Counted from the stretch's first letter, positions 33,142 through 42,379 are shown. The stretch: 64,000 bases of DNA from Celeribacter marinus (GCF_001308265.1 NZ_CP012023.1:1440932-1504931); one strand, 5' to 3'. Numbers and translations: made by a program. The notes: generated from the sequence alone by a model not told the origin.

Positions 33142-33873
33142 TCAAGCCCAACGCGCCGTGAAGTCTTTCAGGCGACGTAAAAGGCCGATGAATGTGCTGC
33201 TGCGATAACGGGTTTGCGCGGCAATATCACTATCTGAGGCGCGTTGCGTTACAAGTTGCTTGGCACTGCGGCGTGCAATCAAATCGGGATGGGCACGGCG
33301 CAGCCAGTTGTGCGCCCCGTCGACATGCATAGGTCCACCTAGTGGATCGCCCGCCTCACGGCCGAGCATCGCATCGAGATAAGGGATGGCACGGGCGATT
33401 GCGCCACTGCGCCATACTATGGCATGGGCGCAGGTAATGTCCGTCTCTGGGGACACATCGCACCAACCTTGAATGCTTGAGGTGCTCTCGCTCATGAGGC
33501 GAAACCCGAGATAGCACATATCCCAATCAGCGGCATCGAGTTGCGCGGACAATGTGGCACCGCCCCGACACAACCGCCGCGTTATCAATGCGTCATCTTC
33601 AAGAATGAGTACCTGCTTGTGGCCCGCCCCGTGCGCGGCCTTAAGCGCGGTGAGGTGACTAATAAAGCACCCACGCGCGCCACGTGAGGGAAAGCTGCCT
33701 TGGCTTTGAGGGCGATAGGCAGCGTGGCGGATCACATTCATTGACGCAAACGACAGCCCAATTCGCGCCAACTCGGCCTCCATCGCACGCAAACGGTCGG
33801 GACGACTATCAAGATTGATCACATAGACCGCATCGAGTTGGGCAAGGGGATGGGGGGCCAAAATAGTCTCCAC
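33142..33873 (-). CDS. Glycosyltransferase family 25 protein
   Basis: About 243 residues. LDAVYVINLDSRPDRLRAMEAELARIG at the N terminus, GCFISHLTALKAAH and VLILEDDALI, the likely DxD-type site, are hallmarks of GT25 enzymes of lipooligosaccharide synthesis. Sugar and acceptor are unknown. The start is uncertain: the frame is open to 33924 (TTG), GTG lies at 33894 and 33873, and TTG at 33861 follows GGAG. I chose 33873. It lies between tRNA-Trp and secE on the same strand. Confidence 0.85.
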   Translation of the reverse strand: METILAPHPLAQLDAVYVINLDSRPDRLRAMEAELARIGLSFASMNVIRHAAYRPQSQGSFPSRGARGCFISHLTALKAAHGAGHKQVLILEDDALITRRLCRGGATLSAQLDAADWDMCYLGFRLMSESTSSIQGWCDVSPETDITCAHAIVWRSGAIARAIPYLDAMLGREAGDPLGGPMHVDGAHNWLRRAHPDLIARRSAKQLVTQRASDSDIAAQTRYRSSTFIGLLRRLKDFTARWA

Positions 33874-33950
33874 ACAAACGGTTCTGAACCACACATTGGT
33901 AGCTGCGCGTTCGGGTGGGCGCAATCACACGCGGACGTCTTGGTGTAAAA

Positions 33951-34026
33951 TGGCAGGGGCACCAGGGTTCGAACCCGGGACCTACGGTTTTGGAGACCGT
34001 CGCTCTACCAACTGAGCTATACCCCT
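33951..34026 (-). tRNA. tRNA-Trp (anticodon CCA)
   Basis: 76 nt including an encoded CCA tail. The acceptor stem AGGGGTA pairs with TGCCCCT, the D-arm reads GCTCAGTTGGTAGAGC, the anticodon loop CTCCAAA holds CCA, and the T-arm is CCGGGTTCGAACCCTGG. In many bacteria tRNA-Trp precedes secE-nusG directly; here a glycosyltransferase gene is inserted. Confidence 0.97.
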
Positions 34027-34040
34027 ACTTGGTGCGCGAT

Positions 34041-34069
34041 GGGATACGAGAGGCCGGATAGGTTTGCAA
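34041..34069 (-). promoter_or_regulatory. Predicted tRNA-Trp promoter
   Basis: Minus strand TTGCAA (34064-34069), 17-nt spacer, TATCCC (34041-34046), ending 14 nt before the tRNA 5' end. The position is right for a short leader. It may also drive the downstream genes to secE. Confidence 0.55.
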
Positions 34070-34124
34070 GCGCGAATGTGCGCTGCGCATGAAATACTCC
34101 GCACACGCACCCAATGCGCTACGA

Positions 34125-35114
34125 TCAGCGGGACGGTCGTCGTGTGCGCCGCATCCAAAACACCGCACCCGCTTGCACGGCAACAACACCCACAAGGGAT
34201 GCACACAGCCAGAAAAACGCCGCGTTGCTGGCAAGGCCCGGCATGCCACCGACATTGACGCCAAACAGGCCCGTCAGAAATCCCAACGGCAAAAATACAG
34301 CCGAAATCATCGACAAAACGAACATATTGCGGTTTAGGCGATCAGAGAGCTGACCGGAAAGCTCCTCACGCAACACGATCGCTTGATCGCGCAACTCATC
34401 AAGGTCTTCGATCACGCGCGTCATTTTTTGAGCTTCTTCTTCAATCTCGCGACGAGTCTCCTCATCTATAAAACTGCACTGGCTCAATGCGATTGCATGG
34501 ATAACATCCCGCTGCGGCGCCATAAAGCGGCGCGCTGCAATGACCTGCAAGCGCAAATTTACAACATCAGACCGCAATCCATCGCTTTCATCGCGCACAA
34601 TTTTATCTTCAAGTGCCTCGGCCTGAACGTCGAGATCCGATTGAAAATCCGCAATTTTTCCAGTCACATCCTCAATCAGACGGGTCAAAAACTGTCCCGC
34701 CGTTTGCGGCCCAATGCCTGCGCTCAACGCGTCACTCATGCGCTCAACCGCTCGCACACGGCGTAGTGATACGGTCACGATCCGGTGCGCATCAATCCAC
34801 ACACGCAAAGACACCATGTCCTCGGGGTCTTCGCCTTCGTTAAAGTTGATCACCCGCAGAATAATCATAAGGCCATCGCCAAGCGGTGTAATACGCGGAC
34901 GCGAGGCGGGATCAAGGAGTGCCTCAATGGCCTGCGGGTCCAAGTAATCCAGATGACTGGCGATCCATCCCGCAGAGTCAGCATGCGTCCCATCTAAATG
35001 AACCCAGCCAAGCGTTTCGGCACGCAAAACCGTGCGCATTGCCTCATCGTCGAGGATGGCTCCCCGCGCCCCTCCCGTTAGGACATGAGCATACTTGATA
35101 TGGGCGTCTCGCAT
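34125..35114 (-). CDS. zntB: CorA-family zinc transporter (ZntB-like)
   Basis: 329 residues with a large cytoplasmic N-terminal domain and two C-terminal membrane helices. The pore motif reads GVNVGGMPG; GVNVGG with this spacing is typical of ZntB rather than of the GMN-containing magnesium channel CorA form GMNF. It is therefore predicted to move Zn2+, though the direction is debated in the family. The start at 35114 follows AAAAGGA; an ATG at 35228 has no support. It lies between tuf copy 2 and tRNA-Trp. Confidence 0.88.
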   Translation of the reverse strand: MRDAHIKYAHVLTGGARGAILDDEAMRTVLRAETLGWVHLDGTHADSAGWIASHLDYLDPQAIEALLDPASRPRITPLGDGLMIILRVINFNEGEDPEDMVSLRVWIDAHRIVTVSLRRVRAVERMSDALSAGIGPQTAGQFLTRLIEDVTGKIADFQSDLDVQAEALEDKIVRDESDGLRSDVVNLRLQVIAARRFMAPQRDVIHAIALSQCSFIDEETRREIEEEAQKMTRVIEDLDELRDQAIVLREELSGQLSDRLNRNMFVLSMISAVFLPLGFLTGLFGVNVGGMPGLASNAAFFWLCASLVGVVAVQAGAVFWMRRTRRPSR

Positions 35115-35212
35115 CGGACTGTCCTTTTGATCGCACCTGCGCGCAAATGATACGGGGTCAGGCGCGAAGTGCAATTTATTACGGCACCGCTCATCACGCC
35201 CCCCTCGATACA

Positions 35213-35240
35213 AAAAGGCCCCGCGCATGCAGGGCCTTTT
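35213..35240 (-). terminator. tuf copy 2 terminator
   Basis: Same AAAAGGCCC/GGGCCTTTT hairpin as after tuf copy 1, within the duplicated segment, followed by TTTTTG on the minus strand. It ends tuf2 before the zntB-like gene. Confidence 0.9.
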
Positions 35241-35275
35241 CTATTCGATCAATCGCGTAAGGGCGCTAAGCGCTC

Positions 35276-36451
35276 TTATTCGATGATTTTGGACACAACG
35301 CCGGAGCCAACTGTGCGGCCGCCTTCGCGGATCGCAAAGCGCAGACCCTCTTCCATCGCGATCGGTGCGATCAGCTCAGCGGACAGTTTCAAGTTGTCGC
35401 CGGGCATAACCATTTCCGTACCTTCGGGCAGAACACAAGTGCCTGTCACGTCGGTCGTGCGGAAGTAGAACTGTGGACGGTAGTTCGCAAAGAACGGCGT
35501 GTGACGGCCACCCTCTTCTTTGGTCAAAATGTAGACCTCAGCTTCGAACTTCGTGTGTGGCTTAACTGAACCTGGCTTAACCAGAACCTGACCACGCTCA
35601 ACCGCATCACGGTCAACGCCGCGCAACAATGCGCCGATGTTGTCGCCAGCTTCACCGCGATCAAGCAGTTTGCGGAACATTTCAACACCCGTACAGATCG
35701 TTTTCGTGGTGTCTTTGATACCAACGATTTCGAGCTCGTCACCAACGTTGACAACGCCGCGCTCAACGCGACCCGTTACAACAGTACCGCGACCGGAAAT
35801 CGAGAACACGTCCTCGATCGGCATCAAGAACGGCTTGTCAACCGCGCGTGCCGGTGTCGGGATGTAGCTGTCAACAGCTGCCATCAGTTTGCGGATCGAC
35901 TCTTCGCCAATCTCAGGATCGCGACCTTCCATAGCCGCAAGCGCGGAGCCTGGGATCACAGGAATGTCGTCACCCGGGTAGTCGTAGGACGACAACAACT
36001 CACGGATTTCCATCTCAACCAGCTCGAGCAACTCTTCGTCGTCAACCTGATCAACTTTGTTCATGTAGACAACCATGTGCGGGATGCCAACCTGACGACC
36101 GAGCAAGATGTGCTCGCGCGTCTGTGGCATCGGGCCGTCAGCGGCGTTCACAACCAAGATCGCGCCATCCATCTGCGCCGCACCCGTGATCATGTTTTTT
36201 ACGTAGTCCGCGTGACCAGGACAGTCAACGTGGGCGTAGTGACGGGCTTCCGTCTCGTACTCAACGTGGGCTGTCGAAATCGTGATCCCGCGTGCTTTCT
36301 CTTCCGGCGCGCCGTCGATCTGGTCGTAGGCTTTAAAGTCACCAAAGTACTTGGTGATCGCTGCCGTCAGCGTCGTCTTGCCGTGGTCAACGTGACCGAT
36401 CGTGCCAATGTTCACGTGCGGTTTGTTGCGTTCAAACTTACCTTTAGCCAT
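35276..36451 (-). CDS. tuf: Elongation factor Tu, copy 2
   Basis: 391 residues, identical in protein sequence to the str-operon copy, with the GTPase motifs at the same positions. The start at [10 protein letters not shown] (36451) matches copy 1; an in-frame ATG at 36484 adds 11 unlike residues. This is the tufB position, upstream of the tRNA-Trp-secE-nusG region as in many proteobacteria, but with zntB between. It has its own promoter and terminator, so it is monocistronic. Confidence 0.98.
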   Translation of the reverse strand: MAKGKFERNKPHVNIGTIGHVDHGKTTLTAAITKYFGDFKAYDQIDGAPEEKARGITISTAHVEYETEARHYAHVDCPGHADYVKNMITGAAQMDGAILVVNAADGPMPQTREHILLGRQVGIPHMVVYMNKVDQVDDEELLELVEMEIRELLSSYDYPGDDIPVIPGSALAAMEGRDPEIGEESIRKLMAAVDSYIPTPARAVDKPFLMPIEDVFSISGRGTVVTGRVERGVVNVGDELEIVGIKDTTKTICTGVEMFRKLLDRGEAGDNIGALLRGVDRDAVERGQVLVKPGSVKPHTKFEAEVYILTKEEGGRHTPFFANYRPQFYFRTTDVTGTCVLPEGTEMVMPGDNLKLSAELIAPIAMEEGLRFAIREGGRTVGSGVVSKIIE

Positions 36452-36507
36452 ATCGAGGCGCCTCTTGGTTTGAAAGGGCCACAATGACCCGAATTAACAT
36501 CGCGGGC

Positions 36508-36536
36508 TAGTTATTGGCTATCGAGACAAAAATCAA
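36508..36536 (-). promoter_or_regulatory. Predicted tuf copy 2 promoter
   Basis: Minus strand TTGATT (36531-36536), 17-nt spacer, TAACTA (36508-36513). It lies between the lipoprotein gene stop and tuf and gives a leader of about 50 nt. Confidence 0.6.
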
Positions 36537-36585
36537 GCACCAGTTGCAAATTCAGCCATTCTATTCGTTGCCTTGTGCGCGCAAG

Positions 36586-37278
36586 CTACTGGGACTGCGG
36601 TTGCGTCTGTGCCGCGGCCTGTTGTTCAGCCGCAACCTTTTGCGCCGCTGCAAGCGCGTCAGGGTCAGCATTAGCGGCCAATAGCTCTAACGCTGCAGCC
36701 GTGTCATCTTCTTGTGTGATCTCGGCACCCACAGCCGCCACGCCGAACCAGTCTCCGTTTTCTTCAAGCCAGCGCTCAATACGGCGCGCCGCGTTGCGGC
36801 TCAGGACATCGATTTGCTCTTGTTTGTTGCGCGTAATGCCCGACCCGATCAAGGTTTGTGCCGACGTGCCTTCGAAGATCGTCAACAAACGCGGTTCTTC
36901 GTTGAGCTTGCCGCCGGCGGCATCATCCCATGCCGTAACCGTCAAAATATACGCCGACTTCGGTTTAAAGACGATCGGTATTCCCGGCATTGCAAGGGCA
37001 TAAGCCTCGACCTTGATGCCAAGGTGATAGAGTTTATCGCCATCATACCGCCCAAGACGCTCCGCCAACGCCGCTGTAAGGGAGTCTTTGATTTCTTCCG
37101 GCTCCGCTGTGCGCGAAAACACACCTTTTTGCATACCATCAGCGACAACAATATTGTGGCCAAACGAAAAGTCACCAAGTTGAAGTTTCGGGGTCTCTTG
37201 CGTGACCATTTTAGCCTCCCCACACGCGACAAGCGTAAGTGCGGCGAGAAAGGCGAGAAACGTCCGAAATACCAACAT
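36586..37278 (-). CDS. Predicted lipoprotein downstream of parC
   Basis: 230 residues beginning with a lipoprotein signal: a hydrophobic stretch and the lipobox LVAC with Cys19. The start at 37278 follows AGAGG; an ATG at 37362 lies inside parC. The mature part has a mixed fold and ends in a glutamine/alanine-rich tail. I do not recognise a named domain. The gene follows parC by 11 nt and is likely co-transcribed. Its role is unknown. Confidence 0.8.
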   Translation of the reverse strand: MLVFRTFLAFLAALTLVACGEAKMVTQETPKLQLGDFSFGHNIVVADGMQKGVFSRTAEPEEIKDSLTAALAERLGRYDGDKLYHLGIKVEAYALAMPGIPIVFKPKSAYILTVTAWDDAAGGKLNEEPRLLTIFEGTSAQTLIGSGITRNKQEQIDVLSRNAARRIERWLEENGDWFGVAAVGAEITQEDDTAAALELLAANADPDALAAAQKVAAEQQAAAQTQPQSQ

Positions 37279-37289
37279 GTAAACCTCTT

Positions 37290-39635
37290 TTATGAAAACG
37301 TATTGTCGCGCGGGAAACCGTGCGGCGGCTGTTTGCCAACGCCCGCCCGCTTGCCAAGCCATGGCCCTAAGTCTTTTTCAGTGCGGGTGTTCCCCCCACC
37401 CATCGTCCAGCTCAAACCCTCATCGAGCACGAAGGTCGTGAGATCGGACAAGCCGCCGTCGAGCTCAAGCATGCCTTGCGCACCACGGGCTTGACCATAC
37501 TTTTGCAAACGCACGCCCTTGCCGCGCCCCATTTCGGGAATCTCGGACAGAGCAAACACAAGAAAGCGCCTATTTTGCGAAATCACTGCAACGTGGTCGC
37601 CATGAATACGATGCGCGATTTTGGTCACTTCGCCATCCTTCACGTTGAGAACTTGTTTCCCGCTGCGTGTCTGTGCCACGATCTCTTTTTCGGCCACGAT
37701 GAAGCCATTGCCAACGTTTGACGCCATAAGGAGCTTGGCCTCGGGATCGTGTTTTAGGATGTCAACAATATCGACCTCATTGGGCAAATCCACCATCAAC
37801 CGCAATGGCTCGCCCATACCGCGTCCACCGGGCAACGTTGCAGCTGATAGAGTAAATATTCGGCCATTACTCCCGATCACAAGTAACTTGTCTGTCGTTT
37901 CAGCGTGGAAGGTAAACCGTGGCCCATCGCCGTCCTTAAACTTCAACTCGCGCGTCAGATCGATATGCCCTGACATCGCGCGAATCCACCCCATTTGCGA
38001 ACATACAACAGTGATCGGCTCGCGCTCGATCATGGCCTCTAAAGGGACATCCTCGACCTCAGTCGCCTCAGCAAATTGCGTCAAACGCATGCCGCGCGGG
38101 TAGTCTTTGCCAAATGTCTTTTTGACCTCGCGCAACTCATCGGAGATCCGCACCCATTGCACATCTTCGTTGAGAATCAGGTCTTCGAGAATCGCACGCT
38201 CCGCCATCAAGGCGTCGCGCTCCTTAACCAACTCTATTTCCTCAAGGCGGCGCAAGCTACGCAAGCGCATGTTGAGAATGGCTTCGGCCTGAACCTCGGT
38301 CAACTCACCTTGATCATCAGCAGCGGGAAGAGGCGACACATAGTCTTTTTCGGTCATGGCGCGCGCCACACCGCGCCCCCATTCCTCGGCCATCAATGCG
38401 GTTTTAGGATCATCATCATAGCGAATGATATCAATCACGCGGTCGAGGTTTAGAAAGGCAATGATAAAGCCTTCGAGCACCTCAAGGCGGTGGTCAATCT
38501 TGTCCATCCGATGCTGGCTTCGACGGTGCAGAACAATACGGCGATGATCAAGCCAAGCACGCAACACCTCTTTGAGCGAACAGACCTTGGGCGTGCGCCC
38601 GTCAATCAGCACATTCATGTTCATCGAGAATCGCGTTTCCAGATCGGAATTGCGAAACAGCGTGCTCATCAACACATCGGGATCAACGTTTTTGGACTTG
38701 GGCTCCAATACAACGCGAATATCCTCAGTGCTTTCGTCGCGTACATCGGCAAGGATCGGGACTTTTTTAGTCTGGATCAACTCGGCAAGTTTCTCGATCA
38801 ATTTGGACTTGGCCACCTGATAGGGAATCTCGGTAACGACGATCTGCCACACACCACGCCCTAGATCCTCGACCTCCCATTTGGCGCGCAGACGAAACGA
38901 TCCACGCCCTGTGGCATAACTCTTTGCCATGCTCTCCGCAGGCTCGACGATAACACCGCCAGTGGGAAAATCTGGCCCCTTCACGTAATTGAGCAGAGTC
39001 TCGTCACGCACATCGGGAGTCTTGATCATGTGCAGCGAGGCATCAATCAGCTCAACAATATTGTGTGGCGGAATGTTTGTCGCCATGCCAACCGCGATGC
39101 CAGTCGATCCGTTGGCGAGCAAATTTGGAAAGGCGGCGGGGAGAACAACCGGTTCGGTCAGCGTGCCGTCATAATTCTCGCGAAAATCGACCGCATTCTC
39201 ATTGAGGCCCTCAAGCAACGCCTCTGCCGCCGCCGTCATCCGCGCTTCAGTATACCGTGATGCCGCGGGATTATCGCCATCGATGTTGCCGAAATTCCCC
39301 TGACCATGCACCAGTGGATAGCGCACGTTAAAGTCCTGAGCCAAGCGCGCCATCGCATCATAAATCGCCATGTCACCGTGGGGGTGATAGTTCCCCATGA
39401 CGTCGCCCGAAATCTTTGCCGACTTGCGAAACCCACCCGTAGACGACAGGCGCAACTCACGCATCGCGTACAAAATACGGCGGTGAACCGGCTTCAACCC
39501 GTCACGCGCGTCAGGCAATGCACGGTGCATAATCGTTGACAGTGCATAGGTTAAATACCGTTCACCGATGGCACGGCGCAGGGGTTCAAATACTTCGCTG
39601 CCCTCGGGCACGGTGTCTGTCAAATCATTGCTCAT
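37290..39635 (-). CDS. parC: DNA topoisomerase IV subunit A
   Basis: 781-residue type II topoisomerase subunit that decatenates daughter chromosomes with ParE. The active tyrosine is Tyr128 in AASRYTEARM. The quinolone-determining region reads GNYHPHGDMAIYD (81-93), so methionine replaces the serine equivalent to E. coli Ser80, while Asp93 stands at the Glu84 position. The start at 39635 (MSNDLTD) was preferred; an ATG at 39656 is possible. The C-terminal part with KDGEVTKIAHRI and RGKGVRLQKYG is the beta-pinwheel; its GyrA box is absent, consistent with ParC. Confidence 0.95.
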   Translation of the reverse strand: MSNDLTDTVPEGSEVFEPLRRAIGERYLTYALSTIMHRALPDARDGLKPVHRRILYAMRELRLSSTGGFRKSAKISGDVMGNYHPHGDMAIYDAMARLAQDFNVRYPLVHGQGNFGNIDGDNPAASRYTEARMTAAAEALLEGLNENAVDFRENYDGTLTEPVVLPAAFPNLLANGSTGIAVGMATNIPPHNIVELIDASLHMIKTPDVRDETLLNYVKGPDFPTGGVIVEPAESMAKSYATGRGSFRLRAKWEVEDLGRGVWQIVVTEIPYQVAKSKLIEKLAELIQTKKVPILADVRDESTEDIRVVLEPKSKNVDPDVLMSTLFRNSDLETRFSMNMNVLIDGRTPKVCSLKEVLRAWLDHRRIVLHRRSQHRMDKIDHRLEVLEGFIIAFLNLDRVIDIIRYDDDPKTALMAEEWGRGVARAMTEKDYVSPLPAADDQGELTEVQAEAILNMRLRSLRRLEEIELVKERDALMAERAILEDLILNEDVQWVRISDELREVKKTFGKDYPRGMRLTQFAEATEVEDVPLEAMIEREPITVVCSQMGWIRAMSGHIDLTRELKFKDGDGPRFTFHAETTDKLLVIGSNGRIFTLSAATLPGGRGMGEPLRLMVDLPNEVDIVDILKHDPEAKLLMASNVGNGFIVAEKEIVAQTRSGKQVLNVKDGEVTKIAHRIHGDHVAVISQNRRFLVFALSEIPEMGRGKGVRLQKYGQARGAQGMLELDGGLSDLTTFVLDEGLSWTMGGGNTRTEKDLGPWLGKRAGVGKQPPHGFPRDNTFS

Positions 39636-39795
39636 GGCAATTGAATACAGGCCCACGTCCGCGCCGACAAGCGGCCCTGTCGCAACACTCCCTCAAAGAA
39701 AGGACTTTCTAGTGGTTGCCCCGATAGCGCCGTCCGCGTAAAGGGATACAATAATATATACTTTCGTTTGTGTAATTGGTGACTGGGGGGTTGCT

Positions 39796-40410
39796 ATGAT
39801 ACGTTTGACTGCCTGGACCTTGGTGGGTCTTTTTACTGTACTTTATACCTTTGGCGATGATTTGTCGGGCGCGGAAATCGCTGAGCGCGACGCCCGTCAC
39901 GCCAATCGCACGCCGATCATGGCAATGGTTCAAAACGCTTTTGACGACCATAGCAAACGAAAGGGCGACTACGTTCCTGCGCTTGCACAAATCGAATCAG
40001 GCCATCAGAATTTAGCGTCTCCCGATATAAAGGTAGCGTCTCTCGAGACGTCAGTGTCAAAGCCTAATCGTCCGACGTTCTCGCAAGTGAGCTACACTCA
40101 AGAACCACGTGCCGATCTGATAAAGGCCGCATCTCACGTCACAACAGCCGCCAGCGAACCTGAGCGGCTCGCGGCTCTTGTCGCCCCCGAGGGCGACGTC
40201 ACAAATATGATGCTCGGCGTTGTAACCGGCAAGCGCGTCAACGTGCGGTCAGGTCCGTCAACCTCAGACGAGGTTCTCGGCCAAGTGATCCAGGCGGACA
40301 TTGTGCGTGTCATGCCCTCCCCCCACAACGGTTGGGTTAAAATCTCTGTCGAGGGCGAAGGCGTCGAGGGTTACATGTCGGCACGTTTTATTGACGCCAT
40401 TGACCAGTAG
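39796..40410 (+). CDS. SH3-domain (SH3b) protein with N-terminal membrane anchor
   Basis: 204 residues: a hydrophobic N terminus (IRLTAWTLVGLFTVLYTF), a long low-complexity middle, and a C-terminal bacterial SH3 domain with VTGKRVNVRSGPSTSDEVLGQV and HNGWVKISV, GYMSARFI. Such proteins usually sit in the periplasm near peptidoglycan. Divergent from parC across an AT-rich spacer (39636-39795). It stands alone; no enzyme is seen nearby. Confidence 0.83.
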   Translation: MIRLTAWTLVGLFTVLYTFGDDLSGAEIAERDARHANRTPIMAMVQNAFDDHSKRKGDYVPALAQIESGHQNLASPDIKVASLETSVSKPNRPTFSQVSYTQEPRADLIKAASHVTTAASEPERLAALVAPEGDVTNMMLGVVTGKRVNVRSGPSTSDEVLGQVIQADIVRVMPSPHNGWVKISVEGEGVEGYMSARFIDAIDQ

Positions 40411-40480
40411 ACGCACCTTCGGGTTTCCAGTCGGTCACGTGTTGAGCTAAGCCTGTTGCACCCACGCAATCGAGGTATTC

Positions 40481-41314
40481 ATGCAAAGCATTCTAATCAC
40501 CGGCTGTTCCACAGGCATAGGGTATCACGCGGCACATGCGTTGCACGCAGATGGATGGCGAGTTTTTGCGACCTGTCGCAAAGATGGCGATTGTGCCCGC
40601 TTGCGCGAAGAAGGCCTTGAAAGCTTTCGGATAGACTATGAAGACTCTGCCTCCATCAAAGCGGGATTTGACGAAGCCATGTCGAGAACGGGCGGAACCC
40701 TTGATGCGCTGTTTAACAATGGCGCATACGCTATTCCCGCCGCCGTCGAAGATTTGCCCGTCGATGCATTACGCCAAAACTTTGAGGCCAATGTCTTTGG
40801 CTGGCACGATCTCACCCGCCGCGTCATTCCCGTGATGCGCGCACAAGGGCATGGGCGCATCGTGCAATGTTCGTCAGTTTTAGGGATCATGGCGATGCCG
40901 TGGCGCGGCTCATATAACGCGACAAAATTCGCGATCGAGGGACTAACCGATACAATGCGCCTTGAAATGCGCGGCACGGGAATTGATGTAATCTCCATTG
41001 AGCCTGGACCAATCGGAACGGCCTTTCGCCTGAATGCACGCAAGCAATTTGATGCATGGATTGACTGTAAAGCGTCCGCGCGGGCGGATCATTACCGCAA
41101 TGTGCTTGTACCACGCTTATATAAAGCTGCCGAAACCAGCACACCCGATCCTTTCGAACTTGGCCCCGATGCGGTCACAGCGAAGCTCAAGCGCGCCCTG
41201 ACGTCTCGCCGCCCAAAAGCGCATTACTATGTGACAACCCCCACCTACATCGCGGCACTCGCACGGCGCTTTTTACCGCAACGCGCAATTGATGCGTTGA
41301 TGGCGCGGGCATAA
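40481..41314 (+). CDS. Short-chain dehydrogenase/reductase family protein
   Basis: 277-residue classical SDR. The NAD(P)-binding motif TGCSTGIG is at residues 7-14, NNGAY at 79-83, the catalytic serine at 131-132, Tyr145 and Lys149 in YNATK. A longer C-terminal substrate region (about 190-277) is retained. Family members related to this one act on retinol-like or sterol-like alcohols, but the substrate here is unknown. Confidence 0.9.
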   Translation: MQSILITGCSTGIGYHAAHALHADGWRVFATCRKDGDCARLREEGLESFRIDYEDSASIKAGFDEAMSRTGGTLDALFNNGAYAIPAAVEDLPVDALRQNFEANVFGWHDLTRRVIPVMRAQGHGRIVQCSSVLGIMAMPWRGSYNATKFAIEGLTDTMRLEMRGTGIDVISIEPGPIGTAFRLNARKQFDAWIDCKASARADHYRNVLVPRLYKAAETSTPDPFELGPDAVTAKLKRALTSRRPKAHYYVTTPTYIAALARRFLPQRAIDALMARA

Positions 41315-41420
41315 CGCTAGAACGCGCCGCGGCGTTTCGCGTGTTTTGACACTGAGAAAAATGCGCTATGTCCCTCTTAACATCTATCCAAACACTCCTC
41401 GACGTTACAAAGGACACTCC

Positions 41421-41618
41421 ATGAGCCCGTTCATTTATCTCATAGGCATCGGCTGCGCTATTGTCGTACTCATTTTGGCCCGCGGCATATCCCACATGGG
41501 GCGCGGCGGCATCGATGGCGCCAAGAAAAGCAATAAAATGATGAAATGGCGGATCATCGCACAATTGGTCGTCGTGATCATGGTCGTGATTTTTGTTGCA
41601 CTGGGCGGAAACAAATAA
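41421..41618 (+). CDS. Small twin-transmembrane-helix protein (HIG1-like)
   Basis: 65 residues with two membrane helices (FIYLIGIGCAIVVLILARGI and WRIIAQLVVVIMVVIFVAL) joined by a short positively charged loop with KKSNKMMKWR. The pattern matches the small twin-helix proteins of alphaproteobacteria that resemble HIG1 respiratory assembly factors. The start at 41421 follows AAAGGAC; an upstream ATG at 41346 is unsupported. It precedes the cobalamin adenosyltransferase gene by 14 nt. Confidence 0.8.
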   Translation: MSPFIYLIGIGCAIVVLILARGISHMGRGGIDGAKKSNKMMKWRIIAQLVVVIMVVIFVALGGNK

Positions 41619-41632
41619 GGGAGCGCAACACA

Positions 41633-42205
41633 ATGGTTGTCCTAAACAAGATCTACACACGCACCGGCGACAAAGGCGAAACAGCTCTCGGTGACGGAAC
41701 CCGCGTGGCAAAACACTCCGCACGCGTAGAGGCCTACGGCACCGTAGATGAATTGAACTCTACACTGGGGCTAGCGCGCTTGCACGCAGATAGCGACATC
41801 GACACCGCCCTGTCGCGTATCCAGAACGATTTATTCGACCTCGGCGCAGATCTGTGTCGTCCAAACATGGCGAGCGATGCCGAGGCGGAATACCCACCGC
41901 TGCGCCTGATCGCCTCGCAAACCGATCGTCTTGAGAAAGAAATTGATGCGATGAACGCAGATTTGGAACCGCTTCGCTCCTTTATCCTGCCCGGTGGGTC
42001 CGCTTTGGCGGCACACCTGCATTTGTGCCGTACCGTGTCGCGCCGCGCGGAGCGTTTGTGTGTCGAGCTGGCAACCACAGAAGACGTCAACGATGCCGCC
42101 ATCAAATACCTCAATCGCCTGTCTGACTGGTTCTTTGTTGTCGCGCGAGTCGCCAATAACGGCGGCAAGGATGACGTCCTGTGGGTGCCCGGAGCGAACC
42201 GATAA
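41633..42205 (+). CDS. pduO: ATP:cob(I)alamin adenosyltransferase (PduO type)
   Basis: 190 residues. The N-terminal IYTRTGDKGETALGDGTRVAKHSARVEAYGTVDELNS is the ATP-binding signature of PduO-type enzymes, and CRTVSRRAERLC in the C-terminal half is also conserved. It converts cob(I)alamin to adenosylcobalamin, needed by mutases such as methylmalonyl-CoA and ethylmalonyl-CoA mutase. The ethylmalonyl-CoA pathway enzyme Mcd is encoded later in the window. Start at 41633 after GGGAG; an upstream ATG at 41546 overlaps the small membrane-protein gene. Confidence 0.92.
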   Translation: MVVLNKIYTRTGDKGETALGDGTRVAKHSARVEAYGTVDELNSTLGLARLHADSDIDTALSRIQNDLFDLGADLCRPNMASDAEAEYPPLRLIASQTDRLEKEIDAMNADLEPLRSFILPGGSALAAHLHLCRTVSRRAERLCVELATTEDVNDAAIKYLNRLSDWFFVVARVANNGGKDDVLWVPGANR

Positions 42206-42250
42206 GGTCGCAGTTCCACATGTGAGCGCTATCGCTACGTCACTTTTCCT

Positions 42251-42358
42251 CCAAACGTCACGTCTTTGGAACGAACCGCGACGTTTTGGGGGTGTTTTCT
42301 GCAAGCGCGAAAGAGTAATAAAGTTGCTGAACGATGACCCCTGCGACACTCGCGGGGG
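42251..42358 (+). promoter_or_regulatory. Inverted repeat and leader hairpin upstream of etfB
   Basis: CCAAACGTC (42251-42259) and GACGTTTTGG (42280-42289) form a near-perfect inverted repeat, a possible operator. Further down, CCCCTGCGA (42338-42346) pairs with TCGCGGGGG (42350-42358) just before the AAAGGAG ribosome binding site. No T-tract follows, so this is not a terminator. Confidence 0.4.
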
Positions 42359-42379
42359 CTGCTAAAGGAGTTTACGCCG

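Larger units (their letters stand above)
35192..36451 (-). repeat. Duplicated tuf segment, copy 2
   Basis: Second copy of the tuf duplication described at 13571-14830, offset 21,621 bp, same strand. It covers the coding region, the stop region and the terminator. Left flank and upstream flank are unrelated to copy 1, which gives sharp boundaries. Confidence 0.93.

Noticed and set aside
33874..33924. N-terminal extension of the glycosyltransferase 25 frame
   Set aside because: It begins with TTG, has no ribosome binding site and lies outside the conserved GT25 fold.
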